DNA of 64,000 nucleotides from the NCBI GenBank assembly GCA_022266195.1, contig WHVY01000002.1, forward strand, positions 2,805,001 to 2,869,000. The letters run 5' to 3'. Below, piece after piece: positions 60,280 to 64,000 of this stretch; position 1 is the stretch's first letter, and each line of letters starts with the position of its first letter. The DNA comes from Tetranychus cinnabarinus. Its lineage: Eukaryota > Arthropoda > Arachnida > Trombidiformes > Tetranychidae. Made by a program: the position numbers and the translations under genes. The notes beneath the pieces were generated by a model. It did not search any database. It had not been told where the DNA came from and saw nothing but the letters and a program-made list of their open reading frames with translations.

Positions 60280-61216
60280 ATGAGTTTAACTTTGTTTGCT
60301 TCCATCTTCGTCCTTTTGATCAATCAGTCCTTCGCATGTGGTAAGTGAAACAATAAAGCAACTGATAACATTGAAAATTATTAATAACTCATGATTTTGT
60401 TTAGACTGTGGTCAGGCTACTGGTTACACGGCTCCTGAAGGCAAGTTGTCTCGATTCCCTTGGTATTTGGTTATTGAATAAGTATCACAATTTATATCTT
60501 ACACATTCTATTTTGTTACCTTAATATCGTGATTCTTTTCTTTCAACTAAGAAATAAAAATCGCAAATCTTGTGGTGCTGCATTGATTGATGATCAACAT
60601 GTCGCTATTGCTGCTCATTGCCTTTCCGGTTCAAAGGCAGCATCACTCAGAGCTCGCACAAACGATAACTCAACAAAGTCAATATCATCCATTTGGATTG
60701 ATGAGCGATATAACAAGAAGACTGGTGCCTATGATTTCGCTGTATTGACTTTGGCATCTCCAGTTGGCTCTCAATTCAACCCAATTTGCTTACGAAAACC
60801 AGATAATATGCATCTGCCTGCAATTAACCTTATAAGTCCAAAAGCTGGTAAAAATATTGAAAAGCTCCTTTATCCCTTGTCAAGTAAGTTGATTGAAAAT
60901 TAAATTCATGTTGCTTCATTCTTTAGGATTCTTGATAAATCTGTTTTCAATTTAGATTCTTATTTAGATTCAGATTTAGTGTCCTTCTCCTGCTACCCAA
61001 ACTCACTTCTGTGTTATGGATTATGCCAAAGTGGATAATCAATGCCCTAAAGGACCCTACATGACGCAAGAATTAAATTTAAGATTTTACCTTACTGGAG
61101 TGACTTCTCGTTGTTTATCTTCTGAAAAGCCATATCTATGCACTGATGTTAGTTTATACGATGACAAGATCCGAGAATTGGCTCCAAAAGGTTGTTGGAG
61201 AGACACATCTAATTAA
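60280..61216 (+). pseudogene. Serine protease homolog copy 3, probably broken
   Basis: Homologous blocks: 60280-60340 (signal peptide), 60405-60477, 60552-60883 (AAHC, YDFAVLTL) and about 60979-61216 (serine loop C-P-K-G-P-Y-M, no serine; ends CWRDTSN). Two faults stand out. The intron 2 donor reads ATAAGT where the paralogs have GTAAGT, and reading through gives an immediate TAA. In front of the last block, the TTTAG-type acceptors within 30 bp all leave it out of frame, and an earlier acceptor leads to an in-frame TAG. The coding blocks are otherwise open, so decay is recent. A cryptic splice solution is possible but I see none. Confidence 0.75.
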
Positions 61217-62345
61217 GCCGATAATATTAGTTTAATCGAAATCAATTTTCGACGAAAGCATGAGTAACATAAGTTTCTAAATCTAAAAAAATATTTCTTT
61301 TTGAATAAACGATTGCATATCTTTATTTTATTTATCATCTTTTCTTCTCATCTCATCCAATGCCGATCGACATAGGCCATAACTAATAAAGTTAAGGTGT
61401 AAGTTGAAAAGGCTGATTCATTCACTGAAAAAGCAAACATTTTTGTTTGATGAAAAAACATTTCTCGATCTTCGAATTAATACAATTTTAGCTTTGGTGC
61501 TAAACTTATTGAATTAGGTGTTGATGTAATGAAAATAGTGGACATAAGGTTATAACAAGATTAGATAACTTAAACATTTGATTTTTCAGTGTAAATTAAT
61601 TGTTTATTTCTCATTCAATATGAGCTAAAACATGGTTTCATCAGAATGGTTTCAGCGAAACAGGGAAATGTTGTGACTTGACGCCATAAGTTGGCGAAAA
61701 TCATGAAATTATCATCTTAACAAACTCGAAATAGTTTTTCTTTCTTTTAACTTATTTTGCGCCATTTTTTTGTCTTTTTTATTTTGAATATGAAGAAAAC
61801 CCTTTTTACAAACAATAAATCATGAATCAAGGTAAAAGATAAGTTAGATTAAAGATAAGTTTGTTATTTTTGCACTTCATGAGATGGGAATGAAGATTAA
61901 ATCCACTATCATGTCAAAATTAACGAGAAATTCGACGATTACTTGGAAAAATTCCTTATTCCCAGTGTGGTCTAACCTTTGTGTTTTCAGATGAGAATTG
62001 AAAATATTGTAATTTGATAAGTAATATCTTTCTTTGATTAAGTTGATTACGTAGGAACAAGGCTGAATGATACAACAAAAACAAGCAACGATTTGATCAC
62101 AATTTGAAAGTTTATTAAAAATTTTCAACATAAAATCTACAGACTATGATATCTTATTACTGTTTCAACCCTGATCTCTAGTTGTTACAGTTGCTTGTTA
62201 CAGGCAATAAAATCCTATGAAAACATGCACAATCTCTTCAACCATCATGAGCTGAAAATCAAATTTAACTACGATAAGTAAACACTCATTCGTTATTTGT
62301 CAAGAAATCCTAAAAACTGGTCGATTTCCATTGCAACATACTTTA
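61217..62345. repeat. Spacer and outer flank of lipocalin copy 3
   Basis: From about 61797 the sequence matches 40740-41330 upstream of lipocalin copy 1, including the outer half of the inverted-repeat pair (61815-61985). 61217-61796 shows no gene or clear element. Confidence 0.6.
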
Positions 62346-62689
62346 GATTAGATAATGCAATAATATTAGATTATCGTTAACCAAACTCTTTGCCCCTTGG
62401 ATACACATTTAATACTTCAAACCAAAGGGAATGAAGAATTTTTTCCAGGAATCAATAATCGAATTTCTCATTAAATATGAGATGATAGTGAATATAATCT
62501 TCACATCCTTCTCATGAAATTTACAAATAACAGACTTATCGTAGATCTAGATCTAACTTAACTTATCTTTTTACCGTGATTTCAATATTTATTGTTTGAA
62601 AATAGTTTTATTCATTGGTGACTCAGGTTGAACAATCAATACAATACAAATGCATGTACTGTACAGAGTGAATGTGTCATGAAATGAAG

Positions 62690-62696
62690 TATAAAA
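62690..62696 (+). promoter_or_regulatory. TATA box of lipocalin copy 3
   Basis: TATAAAA, 96 bp before the ATG; same as in the other two copies. Confidence 0.75.
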
Positions 62697-62785
62697 GCGA
62701 TGAAATTAAACACATTAGTATCAGTTAATCAACAAGTTTCATTAACTAACATTCATTCAATTTTTCGTGCAAAAACTATTATAAT

Positions 62786-63705
62786 ATGAAAATGATCGCC
62801 ACTCTCTTCATTGTCTTTGCTGTTGCTTCTTCAACCCTTGCTCAATGCCCAGTTCCTCCAACTGTCCCTGTCTCTGATGTTGCCAAAGTACGTTTATAAT
62901 TATTTAATAAATTTAGCCAATACTTTAAACTGCATCCATTAATTTGGTGTTTCATTGTTTAGATTGCCGGCCGATGGTATCAAATTGCTGGACCAACTTT
63001 TTCTGGAACCGAAAATCAACCAAAATGTGTTACCGCGGATTTCACTCCAAAAAAGGATGGAAACTTTAATCTTACAATGAATGCAACTGATCCAGAGTAA
63101 GTAGACACAATCAATTGAGTTTAATTGTTTGTAATGCAAATTATTAATCCATCGTCTAGTGGCTCAAAAAATTCTGGTGTTGGTTTATTCGAACGTACTG
63201 ATAATCAGAATTTACTTAAACTTCACACATCACCATCCAGTAAGTAGTTTTGTCTGCTTTACTTTTCATCATTTGTATCATACATTCGTTAATTTAACAA
63301 TAGATGCAAATACTAAAATTATTTTCATTGCAATCAATAATTATTTTGATTAATATTTTCATATTTACAGCTACGTCATCTTCAACTAACGTCTATTTGG
63401 TCGATACTGATTTCGATAATTATCTAGCTGCTTATATTTGCTTCCTTGATCCTTCTCAATCTCCAGTCCGTAAGTATCTCTCAATTTGATAAACTCAATG
63501 TGCATTAAACTCAATGATTATGCAAATCGATTTGACTAATGATAATTCAACTTTCATTATTATCACAGAAACTGGTGTCATCTTATCCAGGGCTAACACC
63601 ATGGATGCTGAAAAGTATGCTGAACTGACCGATTTGTTGATTAATAAAGCTGGTGTCTCTACCGATTACTTCATAGCAACAAACCAAAAAGACTGCCATT
63701 ATTGA
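62786..63705 (+). CDS. Secreted apolipoprotein D-like lipocalin, copy 3
   Basis: Exons 62786-62887, 62963-63096, 63160-63239, 63371-63469 and 63569-63705 encode the same 183-residue protein as copies 1 and 2, with the signal peptide, GRW motif, four cysteines and ILSRANTM strand. All splice sites are intact. Three genes with identical proteins in 22 kb suggest selection for dosage, or a duplication too recent for change. A beta-mannosidase is expected beyond the window end on the minus strand, judging by the other two copies. Confidence 0.92.
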
Positions 63706-64000
63706 TTGACCAGTTTATTAAAAAATGATGATCAATGCTGATACAAATCCAATTTTCAATGTATCCTTAAACTAAACAATTTATACTTTAATTAAATATA
63801 TATTTCATTGCATAATCAAAGAATGTCTAAAATACTGTAAGCACCGAAATGTAGAAAGTGAAGGGTCAAATAGAGGAACAAATAGCCAAATCTTACGTGT
63901 TTTGAGTTTTGACTGTCAGCAACTAAAGAAGAAAGTAAGCGAGGTCATCGCGATAATTGCTCTTTCGAATGAGATGAAGATCTTAAGAAAATTCCTATTC

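Larger units (their letters stand above)
62421..64000 (+). repeat. Third copy of the palindrome-arm sequence, cut by window end
   Basis: Matches 41421-43000 base for base at an offset of exactly 21000, with a handful of substitutions, and matches arm 2 in reverse even more closely. The window ends inside the spacer that leads into the beta-mannosidase 3' end in the other copies. Confidence 0.95.

Noticed and set aside
62421..64000. The third lipocalin copy lies exactly 21000 bp from the first, which suggested an artificial or assembly origin
   Set aside because: Several true base differences separate the copies and the flanks differ, so a round number is most simply chance; still worth a long-read check.

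Overview
The window is eukaryotic nuclear DNA: AT-rich, with genes split by short GT-AG introns (about 60-130 bp), TATA boxes, no ribosome binding sites and many DNA transposons. A secreted lipocalin family, PAN/apple membrane proteins, an SLC46-like MFS carrier, ABCC-transporter relics and a GH2 beta-mannosidase fit an arthropod. My best guess is a mite of the Tetranychus type; this is inference, since no marker gene settles it.

Left half (0-34 kb). An SLC46-like MFS transporter (243-1651) is cut off by an inverted-repeat element. It is followed by a plus-strand pseudogene of a PAN-domain membrane protein (3.84-6.70 kb) and an MFS exon relic (6.9-7.05 kb). Next come two large repeat units of about 15 kb. 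Each holds an intact 16-exon, 978-residue PAN-domain type I membrane protein on the minus strand (7.9-13.8 and 23.2-29.3 kb), a dispersed spacer repeat, an inverted-repeat element ending just upstream of a promoter, and a secreted trypsin-fold protein without the catalytic serine (17.8-20.4 and 31.7-32.6 kb). ABCC transporter scraps lie after each unit (22.8 and 33.5 kb). In the first unit an apparently intact Tc1-like transposon (17933-19485) sits in intron 1 of the serine protease homolog; the second unit preserves the empty site.

Middle (34.7-39.1 kb). A FLYWCH-MULE transposon has been split by a complete hAT transposon with a perfect 8-bp target duplication. The MULE has five 15-bp iterons at each end, in inverted orientation.

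Right half (40-64 kb). A palindrome has arms of about 5.4 and 5.8 kb (41421-46836 and 50944-56715). Each arm carries a secreted GH2 beta-mannosidase and an ApoD-like lipocalin, so the two beta-mannosidases are divergent around a 4.1-kb spacer of nested transposon debris. A third copy of the lipocalin segment (62421-64000) runs off the end. A third serine protease homolog (60.3-61.2 kb) has a broken splice donor and is probably a pseudogene.

As a set, the living genes encode secreted or surface proteins: a mannoside hydrolase, small-ligand binding lipocalins, extracellular pseudoproteases and PAN-domain receptors or adhesins. All are multiplied locally by segmental duplication among transposons. 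No rRNA, tRNA or CRISPR array was seen.
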